Of a stretch of DNA of 64,000 nt, positions 1 through 8,717 are shown piece by piece; the stretch's first letter is position 1, and each line of letters starts with the position of its first letter. The position numbers were made by a program, and so were the translations under genes. Source of the stretch: Acidimangrovimonas sediminis (lineage in GTDB: Bacteria > Pseudomonadota > Alphaproteobacteria > Rhodobacterales > Rhodobacteraceae); NCBI RefSeq assembly GCF_002871005.1, contig NZ_PHSN01000005.1, forward strand, positions 62,001-126,000, written 5' to 3'. The notes below the pieces were generated by a model, which saw only the letters and a list, made by a program, of their open reading frames with translations, had not been told where the DNA came from and made no database searches.

Positions 1-2
1 TG

Positions 3-1298
3 TATCATTTCGTCCGCAACCCGCTGCGTTGCTTGCCGAAATCGGCCTATGAGGAGCCGATCGTTCCCTACCGGATCGGCGCGCTCAGAACCGCCTGGGT
101 CACCGATCCCGCGCTGACCGAGCGGATCTTCCTGGCCGAGCACGCCAACTTTCCCAAGCCGCCGCTGGAAAGCCGGGTCTTCTCGGAACCGCTCGGCCAG
201 TCGATCCTGACCTCGCAGGGGGAGGATTGGCGCTGGCAGCGGCAGGCCGTCGCGGGCCTGTTCCGGCACGAGGAGATCCTGCGCCGCACCCCGGACATGG
301 CCCGCGCGGCGCGCAACCTGCTGGCACGCTGGCAGGCCGAGGGCGCGCGCGGCCCGCGGCGCATCGACCGCGACCTGACGGGCGCGACCTACGAGGCGAT
401 TTCGCACACCCTCTTCGGCGGAGCGGCGATGCCGGAGGCGGGGGATATCCAGACCGCGGTCGACGAATACCTCAACGCGACCAGCTGGGAGATCGCGGCG
501 GCGCTCTCGGGGCTGCCGGGCTGGGGCTGGCACCCGGGCCGCGCCCGGCTGAGCCGCGCCGCGCGGCGGATGCGCGCCGCAGTGGAGCGGCTGGTCGATC
601 GCTGGGGGGCGGGGCCCGACCGTCATGGCAACCATCTGATGGGCAGGCTGCTTGAGGCCGAGGAACCGGGGCGCGGCCCGATCTCGCGCGAGCGGCTGGT
701 GAACAACCTGCTGACCTTTCTCAACGCCGGGCACGAAACCACCGGCAAGGCGCTGATCTGGACCCTTTACCTGCTGTCACGGGAACCGCGCTGGCAGGAA
801 CGCCTGCGTGACGAGGCCTTCGCGGTGGCGGGCAACGCGCCGATCGGACCGGAGCATGTGGAGCGGTTGACGCTGACCCGACAGATCTTTGAAGAGGCGA
901 TGCGGCTTTACGCGCCGGCGCCGGTACTGACCCGGCAGGCGGTCGAGGCCTGCGACCTGGGTGGCGTCCGCATCGATGCGGGCGAAGTGATCTTCATCCC
1001 GATCTGGGCGATCCATCGGCACCGCGCGCTCTGGCCCGAGCCGGAAAAGTTCCGCCCCGAACGTTTCGCCCCCGCCGCCCGCGGCGCGATCCGGCGGACA
1101 CAATACCTGCCCTTCGGCTTCGGGCCGCGGATCTGCATCGGTGCCACCTTCGCGCGGATCGAGGGCTGCGCGATGCTTGCCACGCTGCTGCGCGGGGCGC
1201 GGTTCGACTGGCCCGGAGGCCCCCCGCCGGAGCCGCTGGGCCGTGTCACGCTCTGGCCCCGGGGCGGGATGCGGTTGAACGTGACGCTGCTGCACTAG
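3..1298 (+). CDS. cytochrome P450 (5' end outside window)
   Basis: A haem-thiolate monooxygenase; the substrate cannot be read from sequence. The reading frame is open to the left edge, so the true start lies outside the window. The TTG at 33 is a possible start, but it has no ribosome site and the residues before it (HFVRNPLRC) look like normal P450 N-terminal sequence. Visible signatures are the I-helix AGHETT, the K-helix ExxR in EEAMRLYAP, and the haem loop FGFGPRICIG with the cysteine ligand. About 430 codons is close to the usual bacterial length, so little is missing. It lacks an obvious ferredoxin or reductase neighbour here. It runs toward the minus-strand GntR gene, with only about 20 bases between the two ends. 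Confidence 0.9.
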   Translation, partial: YHFVRNPLRCLPKSAYEEPIVPYRIGALRTAWVTDPALTERIFLAEHANFPKPPLESRVFSEPLGQSILTSQGEDWRWQRQAVAGLFRHEEILRRTPDMARAARNLLARWQAEGARGPRRIDRDLTGATYEAISHTLFGGAAMPEAGDIQTAVDEYLNATSWEIAAALSGLPGWGWHPGRARLSRAARRMRAAVERLVDRWGAGPDRHGNHLMGRLLEAEEPGRGPISRERLVNNLLTFLNAGHETTGKALIWTLYLLSREPRWQERLRDEAFAVAGNAPIGPEHVERLTLTRQIFEEAMRLYAPAPVLTRQAVEACDLGGVRIDAGEVIFIPIWAIHRHRALWPEPEKFRPERFAPAARGAIRRTQYLPFGFGPRICIGATFARIEGCAMLATLLRGARFDWPGGPPPEPLGRVTLWPRGGMRLNVTLLH

Positions 1299-1321
1299 GG
1301 CGGGCCGACGTCCGATGGTGC

Positions 1322-2101
1322 TCAGCCAGCAGGCGGGGCGCCAAGCTGCTGCTCGGCCCGGCGCAGGCGCAGGACGCTCATCGAGATATGGGCGCGGCGG
1401 ATCAGCCCGGCCGCCGCCATGTCGCCAATCTTCACTGCGTCGCCGATCGCGGCGATCTCGCTTGCCAGCGTCGCCGCCTCCTGCGCGAGGTCGAGCTGCG
1501 ACATCGTTTTCAGCCAGATCCGCGCGGTCTGGTAGAACAGCCGTTCGGACATCTCGCGCAGCGGCACACTTTCGGTGCAGCGCATGCAGGCGTGAAAGAA
1601 ATCCTGGTTGATGCGGGCGAATTCGCGGGACTCGGGGGCCTCGGCCAGCGCCCTTGCCCGCGCCTCCAGCGTCTCGAACGCCGCGATCATCGCGGCGTCC
1701 GATGTCGCGGGCGAGAGCCGGCCGATCATCCCGGCCAGCTCCATCCTCAGCTGGTAGACCTGCATCAGTTCCTCGACCGAGACATCGGTCACCATGGTGC
1801 CCACGCCCTGGATCGAGACCAGCAGCCCCTCGCTCTCCAGTCGGGCGAGGACGCGGCGCAGGGGGGTGCGGCTGATCCCGAACTCGGCCGCCAGGATCTC
1901 TTCGCCCAGCCGGGTGCCGGGCGGGTAGTCGAGCAGGCAGATCCGGTCGCGCAACGCGACGTAGAGTCGTTCGAAACGTTCGCGCGCGGTGGTCGCGGCC
2001 GCGACGGAAGCGGCCGGGTCGTCGGGCGAACGGGTTACTGCCGCATGCTGCATCTCAACCCCATCTGCGGGAGAGGAGGCTCCCGGGATGTCCCAGTACA
2101 T
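1322..2101 (-). CDS. GntR-family regulator with FCD ligand domain, probable regulator of the ectoine locus
   Basis: A DNA-binding transcription factor of 259 aa. A winged-helix GntR domain lies at roughly residues 45-110 (ISRTPLRRVLARLESEGL is the recognition region). It is followed by a helical FCD-type ligand domain as in the FadR subfamily. It starts 18 bases after the stop of doeA on the same strand, so the two are likely co-transcribed. A later ATG at 2053 is an equally plausible start, and neither has a strong ribosome site. Known ectoine regulators of the EnuR type are MocR proteins fused to an aminotransferase fold; this one is not. Two GTGCAC-centred palindromes upstream of doeA are candidate operators. 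The role is inferred from position. Confidence 0.85.
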   Translation of the reverse strand: MYWDIPGASSPADGVEMQHAAVTRSPDDPAASVAAATTARERFERLYVALRDRICLLDYPPGTRLGEEILAAEFGISRTPLRRVLARLESEGLLVSIQGVGTMVTDVSVEELMQVYQLRMELAGMIGRLSPATSDAAMIAAFETLEARARALAEAPESREFARINQDFFHACMRCTESVPLREMSERLFYQTARIWLKTMSQLDLAQEAATLASEIAAIGDAVKIGDMAAAGLIRRAHISMSVLRLRRAEQQLGAPPAG

Positions 2102-2119
2102 CTTCGCGCCCCGACCGCG

Positions 2120-3301
2120 TCAATCCTTCACGAACATCTTGCGCGGCCTGTCGCAGAGGCATTCCGCCGGGCCATCTTCGCGGATCAGGATGGTTTCGGT
2201 GATCTCGAGGCCCCAATCGTCCATCCACAACCCCGGCATGAAGTGAAAGGTCATGCCCGGCTCCAGTTCCGTCGTGTCCTCGGCCCGGAGCGAGATCGTC
2301 CGTTCGCCCCAGTCCGGCGGATAGCTGATGCCGACCGGGTAACCGCAGCGCGCGGCGCGGTCGATGCCCGCCCGCGCCAGAGGCCGGGCCAGCGCCGCGG
2401 CGATGTCGCAGGCGCGGTTGCCGGCGCGCGCGGCGTCCAGCCCGGCCTCCAGCCCCTCGACCAGCGCGGCTTCGGCGCGTTTCAGGTCATCGGGCGGCTG
2501 GCCGAGATAGACGGTGCGGCACAGCGGCGCGTGATAGCGGCGATAACAGCCCGAGATCTCGAAGAAGGTGGCGGCCTGGTCGGGCAGGGGGCGCCCGTCC
2601 CACGTCAGGTGCGGCGCGGCGGCATCCGTCCCCGAGGGCAAGAGCGGCACGATCGCCGGGTAGTCGCCCCATTCGCCATCGGCCCCGACCAGCGCGTCGG
2701 TATAGGCCGCGGCGACCAGTTCGTTCTTTGCCAGGCCCGGGCGGGCGCGCGCGACCAGCCCGTCGACGATACGTTCCGAGATCCGCGCGGCCTTGCGCAT
2801 GAAGGTGATCTCCTCGGCGCTCTTGACGCCGCGGGCACGGTTCACCAGTGCGGTCGCGTCGATCATCTCGGCCCCCGGAAGGGACTCGACCAGCGTCAGA
2901 TAGGCCTTGGCGGAAAAGTAGTAATTCTCCAGCTCAAGCCCGATCCGGGCCCGTTCGCCGCCCAGTTCGGCGATCAGTTCGGCGAGGTCCTGCATCGGGT
3001 GGCAGACCGTCGATTGCACGTAGAAATCGGCATAGAAGCGCACGTCGTCGCGGCCCATCCAGACCGTGCGATAGGCGCCGTTCGCATCCTGCCGGCGGCC
3101 CCACCAGACCGGGTCGCGGTCGGGAAACACCAGGACGCCCTGGTGCACGTAGAACGACCAGCCGTCATAGCCGGTCAGCCAGCCCATGTTCGACGGATCC
3201 TCGACGAACAATAGGTCTATCCCGGCCTCTTCCATCGACGCGCGGACCTTGGCGAGGCGGCGCTGGTATTCGGCCTGGGAAAACGGGGTGCGGGCGCTCA
3301 T
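2120..3301 (-). CDS. doeA: ectoine hydrolase DoeA/EutD (M24 peptidase fold)
   Basis: Cytoplasmic enzyme that opens the ectoine ring to N-acetyl-diaminobutyrate. The 393-aa protein matches the DoeA family as I remember it: an N-terminal LTGYDGWSFYVHQGV block, a WWGRRQDANGA block, and a C-terminal GISYPPDWGERT and FHFMPGLWMDDWG. This sets it apart from ordinary Xaa-Pro peptidases of the same fold, which usually carry a full set of metal ligands. The start at 3301 is chosen because AGGAGA precedes it at good spacing and the protein then begins like known DoeA (MSARTPFSQ). An in-frame upstream ATG at 3340 overlaps the first palindrome and is unlikely. It diverges from the ehu transporter operon. 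Confidence 0.9.
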   Translation of the reverse strand: MSARTPFSQAEYQRRLAKVRASMEEAGIDLLFVEDPSNMGWLTGYDGWSFYVHQGVLVFPDRDPVWWGRRQDANGAYRTVWMGRDDVRFYADFYVQSTVCHPMQDLAELIAELGGERARIGLELENYYFSAKAYLTLVESLPGAEMIDATALVNRARGVKSAEEITFMRKAARISERIVDGLVARARPGLAKNELVAAAYTDALVGADGEWGDYPAIVPLLPSGTDAAAPHLTWDGRPLPDQAATFFEISGCYRRYHAPLCRTVYLGQPPDDLKRAEAALVEGLEAGLDAARAGNRACDIAAALARPLARAGIDRAARCGYPVGISYPPDWGERTISLRAEDTTELEPGMTFHFMPGLWMDDWGLEITETILIREDGPAECLCDRPRKMFVKD

Positions 3302-3470
3302 GTCGTCTCCTGCTGCGGGGTATTGCACCATTGTGCACATGAAGACCGATGATAACCCTGCAAAATCTGCATAATATTCCGGAAATATGGTCAGAAGTTT
3401 GCAAATTCCTGCTCAATGTGCACATCTACGCCCCAGTGACTCGGAATAAACCACAGGAGGGAGAACGAAC
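3302..3470. promoter_or_regulatory. divergent doeA / ehuB control region with two GTGCAC palindromes
   Basis: This 169-base gap separates doeA (minus) from ehuB (plus) and must hold both promoters. It contains TTGTGCACAT at 3331-3340 and the perfect palindrome ATGTGCACAT at 3416-3425. Their centres are 85 bases apart, about eight helical turns. A third near-palindrome (ATATTCCGGAAATAT, 3374-3388) sits between them. GntR-family FCD regulators bind short GT...AC palindromes, so the adjacent regulator is the natural candidate. The ribosome site of ehuB is AGGAGGGAG just before 3471. I cannot assign -35/-10 boxes with confidence. Confidence 0.55.
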
Positions 3471-4328
3471 ATGAGACGCACTTTTCTGAAAGGTGTCGCC
3501 GGCGCGGTCGCGCTCGGGCTTGTGGGTGCAGGCGCCGCGGGCGCCGTGACGCTGAAAGAGGTGAAGGACCGCGGCTACATCCGCGTGGCCGTCGCGAACG
3601 AGATCCCCTACGGTTTCGTCGACCCGTCGGGGGCGGCCAAGGGCGCGGGTCCGGACGTGGCCAAGGCGGTGCTGGGCAAGATGGGCATCAAGCCCGACCA
3701 GATCCAATGGGTGGTGACAAACTTCTCGTCGCTGATCCCGGGACTTCAGGCCAACCGCTTCGACATGACCGCGGCCGAGATGGCGATCCGCCCCGAGCGG
3801 TGCCAGAAGGTGATCTATTCGGATCCGAACACCTCCTACGGCGAGGGGCTTCTGGTGAAGAAGGGTGACCCGAAGGGCCTGCACGCCTACAGCGACTTCA
3901 AGAAGGACGGCGCCAAGGTTGCCGTGATGGCCGGTGCCGACCAGCTGCAGATGCTGCAGAAGCTGGGCGTGCCGCAGGGCAACATCGTCACCATCGCCTC
4001 GAACGCCGACGCGATCTCGACCGTGTCGACCGGCCGGGCCGACGCCTATGCCGCAACCGGCCTCACGGCCAGCGAGCTCGCGAAGAAGAGCCCGAAGGTC
4101 CAGGTCGCCGGCGGCTTCAAGGACCCGGTGATCGAGGGCAAGGAGCAGCGTAGCTGGGGTGGCTTTACCTTCAACAAGGATTCCAAGGACTTCCGTGACG
4201 CGTTCGACAAGGAGCTGGACGCATTCAAGAAGACCGACAAGTGGAAGAAGATCCTTTCGGACTATGGCTTCACCGATGCCGACATCATGGGCTCGGGCAA
4301 GAAGACCACGGCCGACCTCTGCAAGTGA
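3471..4328 (+). CDS. ehuB: ectoine/hydroxyectoine ABC transporter substrate-binding protein EhuB-type
   Basis: Periplasmic solute-binding protein (285 aa) of the polar amino-acid uptake family. After the signal peptide come GYIRVAVANEIPYGFVD, IPGLQANRFDMTAAEM, RPERCQKVIYSDP and a C-terminal LCK, as in EhuB proteins. The signal peptide begins MRRTFLKG and runs into an Ala/Gly-rich core. The RRxFLK pattern resembles a twin-arginine export signal, which is unusual for this protein class. It is the first gene of a seven-gene plus-strand series. A 109-base gap with two strong inverted repeats separates it from the permease gene, an arrangement often linked to higher expression of the binding protein. 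Ectoine specificity is inferred from family resemblance and from doeA, doeX, doeC and doeD around it. Confidence 0.85.
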   Translation: MRRTFLKGVAGAVALGLVGAGAAGAVTLKEVKDRGYIRVAVANEIPYGFVDPSGAAKGAGPDVAKAVLGKMGIKPDQIQWVVTNFSSLIPGLQANRFDMTAAEMAIRPERCQKVIYSDPNTSYGEGLLVKKGDPKGLHAYSDFKKDGAKVAVMAGADQLQMLQKLGVPQGNIVTIASNADAISTVSTGRADAYAATGLTASELAKKSPKVQVAGGFKDPVIEGKEQRSWGGFTFNKDSKDFRDAFDKELDAFKKTDKWKKILSDYGFTDADIMGSGKKTTADLCK

Positions 4329-4390
4329 CCGGCCGCGGCCGGATGAAGTGAAAACGGGCCGGGGCGGGGGCGCGGCATCGCGTCCCCGCC
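4329..4390 (+). promoter_or_regulatory. two stem-loops between ehuB and ehuC
   Basis: A perfect 14-base palindrome, CCGGCCGCGGCCGG, starts right after the ehuB stop (4329-4342). A second stem has arms at 4363-4374 and 4379-4390, with a four-base GCAT loop and one G-U pair. No run of T follows, so these are not classical terminators. In transporter operons such structures between the binding-protein and permease genes usually protect the upstream mRNA or cause partial termination. That role is inference here. Confidence 0.55.
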
Positions 4391-4437
4391 CTCCGCCATC
4401 CGAACCCTGAACCCGACACATTCGAGGAGGATACCGC

Positions 4438-5112
4438 TTGGTTTCCTGGACGGATTACCTCGTCCCTCTGTCGCAAGGTGCCTGGGTCACGGTCCAGCTG
4501 ACGTTCTGGTCCACGATCCTCGGCGCGATCCTGTCCTTCGCGGGCGGTATCGGAAAGCTGTCGCCGATCCGGCCGGTGCGCTGGCTGTCGGTCACCTATG
4601 TCGAGGTGTTCCGCGGCACCTCGCTGCTGGTGCAGCTCTTCTGGCTCTATTTCGCGCTGCCGGTCGCGGGGGATGCGATCGGCGTGAACCTGCGCCTGCC
4701 GCCCGTCACCGCCGGGGTGCTGGCGCTGTCGCTCAACATCGGGGCCTACGGGGCCGAGGTGGTGCGCGGCGCGATCCAGTCGGTCAGCAAGGCACAGTAC
4801 GAAGCCGCGAAGGCGATGAACTTCACCCCGCGCCAGACGCTCTGGCGCGTGGCGCTGCCCCAGGCCATCCCCGAGATGATGCCGAGCTTTTCCAACCTTG
4901 CGGTGCAGAACCTCAAGGATACCGCGCTTGCCTCGCTGATCAGCCTGGGCGATCTGGCCTTCAAGGCCGAGCAGTTGCGGAACTACTATCAGGATTCGAC
5001 GACCGTCTACACGATCGTCCTCTTCATGTATTTCGGCATGGCGCTGGTGCTGTCGGTGCTGATGCGCCTTCTGGAACGCAATGTCGGCCGCTGGCGCGGC
5101 GCCCGGAGGTGA
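4438..5112 (+). CDS. ehuC: ectoine ABC transporter permease EhuC-type
   Basis: Inner-membrane permease of 224 aa with several hydrophobic segments. It has the EAA-type cytoplasmic loop (EAAKAMNFTPRQTLWRVALPQAIP) that contacts the ATPase. The segment EVFRGTSLLVQLFWLYFALP is typical of the HisM/EhuC family. The start is TTG at 4438, supported by GGAGG seven bases upstream. It partners with EhuD to form the channel. EhuD follows after four bases, so translation is probably coupled. Confidence 0.87.
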   Translation: MVSWTDYLVPLSQGAWVTVQLTFWSTILGAILSFAGGIGKLSPIRPVRWLSVTYVEVFRGTSLLVQLFWLYFALPVAGDAIGVNLRLPPVTAGVLALSLNIGAYGAEVVRGAIQSVSKAQYEAAKAMNFTPRQTLWRVALPQAIPEMMPSFSNLAVQNLKDTALASLISLGDLAFKAEQLRNYYQDSTTVYTIVLFMYFGMALVLSVLMRLLERNVGRWRGARR

Positions 5113-5116
5113 CCTG

Positions 5117-5812
5117 ATGCTGTTCGGACTTCACTGGGATACCGCGCACGGCGACCTTGCCTTTGCCGCCTCGATCCTGCCGATGCTGCTGATCGGCATG
5201 TGGGTGACGATCGAGGCCTCGATCCTGGGCTTTTTCGTGGCCCTGATCATCGGGCTGATCCTCTCGGTCCTCAAGGCCGCGCCGTCGCGCCTGATCCGCT
5301 GGCCCGCGCTGGCGGTGGCGGAGTTCATCCGCGATACGCCGCTTCTGGTGCAGCTCTTCTTTCTCTATTACGTGCTGCCGGATTACGGCATCGTCCTGCC
5401 CGCTTTCCTGACCGGGGCGCTGGCGCTGGGGATCCAGTATTCCGCCTACACCGCCGAGGTCTACCGCGCCGGACTCGAGGCCGTGCCGCATGGCCAGCAC
5501 GAGGCGGCGCGCGCCCTCGACCTGCCGGCGCGGCGCACCTTCACCCATGTCGTGCTGCCGCAGGCGGTGCCGCGGGTGGTGCCGGCGATGGGCAATTACC
5601 TTGTGTCGATCATGAAGGACGTGCCCGTCCTTTCCGTCGTCACCGTGCTGGAGATGCTGAACGTCGCCAAGATCATCGGCGACCAGACCTTCAACTACAT
5701 GATCCCGCTGACCATGGTCGGCGGTCTCTACATGATCCTGACGATCTTCGCCTCGGCGCTGGTGCGCTTCGCCGACCGGAAACTTCCCAAGAGGGGGATA
5801 GCGCTGAGATGA
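5117..5812 (+). CDS. ehuD: ectoine ABC transporter permease EhuD-type
   Basis: Second inner-membrane permease of the importer, 231 aa, with about five hydrophobic spans. It carries [23 protein letters not shown] and the EAA loop [24 protein letters not shown]. The ATG at 5117 follows the ehuC stop at 5112 and is preceded by GGAGG. Its last codon overlaps the start of ehuA (ATGA), typical of a stoichiometric complex. Assigned to EhuD by order and by resemblance to the family. Confidence 0.87.
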   Translation: MLFGLHWDTAHGDLAFAASILPMLLIGMWVTIEASILGFFVALIIGLILSVLKAAPSRLIRWPALAVAEFIRDTPLLVQLFFLYYVLPDYGIVLPAFLTGALALGIQYSAYTAEVYRAGLEAVPHGQHEAARALDLPARRTFTHVVLPQAVPRVVPAMGNYLVSIMKDVPVLSVVTVLEMLNVAKIIGDQTFNYMIPLTMVGGLYMILTIFASALVRFADRKLPKRGIALR

Positions 5813-6585
5813 GCGAACCCATGATCCGTTTCGACAAGGTCGAGAAGAGCTTCGGCACGTTCAACGTGCTCAAGGATCTCGATTTCGAGGTCGCCCGCGG
5901 CGAGAAGGTCACGATCATCGGACCCTCGGGATCCGGCAAGTCGACCGTGCTGCGCATCCTGATGACGCTGGAAGACATCACCGGCGGCGCTGTCTATGTC
6001 GGCGGCGATCCCCTGTGGCACGAGGAGAAGGGCGGCAAGCTGGTGCCCGCCTCCGAGGGCCATCTGCGCCAGATGCGCACGCAGTTGGGGATGGTGTTCC
6101 AGTCGTTCAACCTGTTCCCGCACATGACCGTTCTGCGCAACCTGACCGAGGCGCCTCGGGTCGTGCTGGGCCTGTCGAAGGCCGAGGCGAAGGATCGGGC
6201 CGAGGAACTGCTGGAGCTGGTGGGGCTGACCGAACATGCGCACAAGTTTCCCAACCAGCTCTCGGGCGGGCAGCAGCAGCGGGTGGGCATCGCCCGCGCG
6301 CTGGCCATGCGCCCCAAGGTCATGCTTTTCGACGAGCCTACATCGGCACTGGACCCGGAGCTGGTGGGCGAGGTACTCAACGTCATACGCGGCCTGTCCG
6401 AGGAGCACGACCTGACCATGCTGATGGTGACGCACGAGATGAGGTTCGCGCGCGAAATCTCTGATCGCGTGTGTTTTTTCGACGGCGGAAAGATCTGCGA
6501 ATCCGGCACCCCGGAAGAGATCTTCGGCAACCCGAAGGAAGAGCGCACCAAGCAGTTCCTTCACGCCGTGCTCGAAGGCGACTGA
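5809..6585 (+). CDS. ehuA: ectoine ABC transporter ATP-binding protein EhuA-type
   Basis: Cytoplasmic ATPase (258 aa) that powers the importer. Walker A is GPSGSGKST, the signature motif is [16 protein letters not shown], and Walker B with catalytic Glu is [14 protein letters not shown]. The switch histidine follows in MLMVTHEM. It overlaps ehuD by four bases. An insert around residues 58-75 ([20 protein letters not shown]) between Walker A and the Q-loop is seen in amino-acid importers of this clade. The next gene, doeX, begins 19 bases on. Confidence 0.9.
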   Translation: MSEPMIRFDKVEKSFGTFNVLKDLDFEVARGEKVTIIGPSGSGKSTVLRILMTLEDITGGAVYVGGDPLWHEEKGGKLVPASEGHLRQMRTQLGMVFQSFNLFPHMTVLRNLTEAPRVVLGLSKAEAKDRAEELLELVGLTEHAHKFPNQLSGGQQQRVGIARALAMRPKVMLFDEPTSALDPELVGEVLNVIRGLSEEHDLTMLMVTHEMRFAREISDRVCFFDGGKICESGTPEEIFGNPKEERTKQFLHAVLEGD

Positions 6586-6603
6586 TGGCGGCGGTGGCCT
6601 GAG

Positions 6604-7098
6604 GTGCGCCTCGATCGGCGCGACATCGAGATCCTGCGGGTCCTCTCGGCCGAGGGGCGCATCACCAAGGCCGCGCTGGCCGACCGTGTGGGCCTGTCGC
6701 CGACGCCCTGCTGGGAACGGCTGAAGAAGCTGGAAAGCGCCGGCATCATCGAAGGGTACCGCGCCGAGATCGCGCTGAAGCGCCTCGGCCCGCATGTCAC
6801 CGTCTTCCTTGCTGCCGAGCTGGCCGATCACACCGCCGCCCGCTTCCGTGTCTTCGAGGACGAGGTGCGCCGCCGCCCCGAGATCGTGGCGTGCTGGGCG
6901 CTGGGGGGCGGCTACGACTATTTCCTGCAGATCGTCGCGCGCGACATCGACGCCTACCAGCGCCTTGTCGACGATCTGCTCGAGGCCCGGATCGGGCTTG
7001 CGCGCTATTACACCTACATCGTGACGAAGCCGGTGAAGGGCCCCGCCATGCCGCCGCTCGACCTGATCGCTGGGCTGTCCGACGATCCCTCTGCCTGA
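6604..7098 (+). CDS. doeX: Lrp/AsnC-family regulator DoeX-type
   Basis: A 164-aa feast/famine regulator with an N-terminal winged helix (LADRVGLSPTPCWERLKKLESAGII) and a C-terminal RAM ligand-binding domain. It starts with GTG at 6604, because the nearby ATG at 6584 runs into a stop after six codons. In known ectoine-degradation clusters an AsnC-type gene (doeX/asnC) sits with the aldehyde dehydrogenase and transaminase genes, as here. It therefore probably regulates this operon, though the sequence does not show its binding sites. Confidence 0.85.
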   Translation: MRLDRRDIEILRVLSAEGRITKAALADRVGLSPTPCWERLKKLESAGIIEGYRAEIALKRLGPHVTVFLAAELADHTAARFRVFEDEVRRRPEIVACWALGGGYDYFLQIVARDIDAYQRLVDDLLEARIGLARYYTYIVTKPVKGPAMPPLDLIAGLSDDPSA

Positions 7099-7104
7099 TC
7101 GCGT

Positions 7105-7129
7105 GTTGGCAGAGGAATCCTCTGCCGGG
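7105..7129. promoter_or_regulatory. inverted repeat between doeX and doeC
   Basis: Arms GGCAGAGGA and TCCTCTGCC at 7108-7126 are separated by one base, giving a seven-pair hairpin or an operator-like palindrome. No T-run follows, so a terminator is unlikely. It sits about 70 bases before doeC, in a 97-base gap that may hold an internal promoter or the DoeX binding site. Function not shown. Confidence 0.4.
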
Positions 7130-7195
7130 GCGGTAAAGTTAAGTCCATACTGACGGTGAAAAAGACGGATCCTCTGTCTCAAACGGAGGTTCATC

Positions 7196-8671
7196 ATGCG
7201 CGAGACCGCCCTTTCGCTGAGGCAGGACATCACCGACAAGCGCCTTGTGCGCGGCTTTTCCTATATCGGCGGCAAGTGGACCGGTGGTGCCGGCGGCGCG
7301 GTGTTCGACGTCACCGATCCCGCCACCGGCGCGGCCCTGGGCGAGGTGGCCAGCCTCGGCCCGGAGGAGGCCACTGCCGCCGTCGATGCCGCCCACGCCG
7401 CCTTTCCCGACTGGTCCTGCAGCCTGCCGCAGGAGCGTGCCGCATTGCTGCGGCGCTGGTACGACCTGATGGTCGAGAACCGCGAGGACCTGGCCCGCAT
7501 CATGGTGCTGGAGCAGGGCAAGCCGCTGAGCGAGGCGCGGGGAGAGATCGACTACGCCGCCTCCTTCGTCGAATTCTACGCCGAGGAGGCGAAGCGCCCC
7601 AACATCGAGGGCGTGACCTCGCACCTTCAGGGCGCCGAGATGGAGATCTGGCGCGAACCTGTGGGGGTGGCCGCGCTGATCACGCCGTGGAATTTTCCCT
7701 CGGCGATGCTGACGCGCAAGGCTGCCGCAGCGTTGGCGGCGGGCTGCACCCTTGTGGCCCATCCCTCGGCCGAAACGCCCTTCTCCGCGCTGGCACTGGC
7801 CGAGCTTGCCGAACGCGCGGGCTTTTTCCCCGGCGTCTTCAACGTGGTCACCGGCGCGGCCCCCACCGTCGTCAAACCCTGGACAGAGGATCCGCGCGTC
7901 CGCGTGCTGTCCTTCACCGGCTCGACCGAGGTGGGGAAGCTCCTCTACCGCCAGAGCGCGGGCAGCGTGAAGCGTCTGGTGATGGAGCTGGGCGGCCACG
8001 CCCCGGCCATCGTCTTCGCCGCCGCCGATCTCGATCAGGCGCTGCGCGAGGTGCTGGCGGCCAAGTTCGCGACCTCGGGGCAGGATTGCCTCGGCGCCAA
8101 CCGCATCTTCGTGGAGCGCTCCATCTACGATCGTTTCTGCGACCGCTTCGCGCAGGCCGCCGGCGAGCTCACCGTCGGCCCGGGCATGGACGATCCGGCC
8201 ATCGGCCCGCTGATGAATGCCGCCGCCATCGCCAAGCAGGAGGCGCAGGTGAAGGATGCCCTCGACCGCGGCGCGCGGCTTCTGTGTGGGGGCGCGCGCC
8301 ACCCGGCGGGGCCGCTGTTCTATCAGCCCACGGTACTGGCCGACGTGCCCGACGACGCGCAGATCCTGACCGAGGAAACCTTCGGGCCCGTCGCCGCCCT
8401 CGTCCCCTTCGACACCGAGGAAGAGGTGGTCGCCCGCGCCAACGCCACCGAATACGGCCTGGTCGCCTATGTCCACGACACCGACCCGCGCCGGATCTAC
8501 CGCCTGTCGCGGCGGCTGGAATTCGGCATGGTCGCGGTCAACCGCACCAAGGTCACCGGCGCGCCGATCCCATTCGGCGGGATGAAGCAATCCGGCCTCG
8601 GCCGCGAGGGCGCGCGCCAGGGCATGGAGGCCTATACCGAGATCAAATACGTCTGCCGCGACTGGGGCTGA
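7196..8671 (+). CDS. doeC: aldehyde dehydrogenase DoeC-type (aspartate-semialdehyde to aspartate)
   Basis: NAD(P)-dependent aldehyde dehydrogenase of 491 aa in the succinate-semialdehyde dehydrogenase group. Visible motifs are TPWNFPSAM (cofactor binding), MELGGHAP with the general base Glu, and the catalytic cysteine in SGQDCLGANR. ETFGPVAAL and the C-terminal PFGGMKQSGLGREG complete the family pattern. Ordinary GabD proteins usually have GQxCxxANR; the aspartate after Gln is a small departure. In ectoine breakdown this step oxidises aspartate-beta-semialdehyde to aspartate. The substrate is inferred from the neighbouring doeA, doeX and doeD. Confidence 0.87.
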   Translation: MRETALSLRQDITDKRLVRGFSYIGGKWTGGAGGAVFDVTDPATGAALGEVASLGPEEATAAVDAAHAAFPDWSCSLPQERAALLRRWYDLMVENREDLARIMVLEQGKPLSEARGEIDYAASFVEFYAEEAKRPNIEGVTSHLQGAEMEIWREPVGVAALITPWNFPSAMLTRKAAAALAAGCTLVAHPSAETPFSALALAELAERAGFFPGVFNVVTGAAPTVVKPWTEDPRVRVLSFTGSTEVGKLLYRQSAGSVKRLVMELGGHAPAIVFAAADLDQALREVLAAKFATSGQDCLGANRIFVERSIYDRFCDRFAQAAGELTVGPGMDDPAIGPLMNAAAIAKQEAQVKDALDRGARLLCGGARHPAGPLFYQPTVLADVPDDAQILTEETFGPVAALVPFDTEEEVVARANATEYGLVAYVHDTDPRRIYRLSRRLEFGMVAVNRTKVTGAPIPFGGMKQSGLGREGARQGMEAYTEIKYVCRDWG

Positions 8672-8717
8672 CGCGCGAACACTCTGAAATGACTGGATGA
8701 CAAGGAAAGGACGCCAG

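Noticed and set aside
1388-3214. Long plus-strand frame of 608 codons opposite gntR and doeA
   Set aside because: Composition is Arg/Ala/Gly-rich with no family likeness, and it is the reverse strand of two well-supported genes. High-GC genomes give many such frames.
6582-6601. ATG six codons long between ehuA and doeX as a leader peptide
   Set aside because: Too short and featureless (MAAVA); more likely chance.
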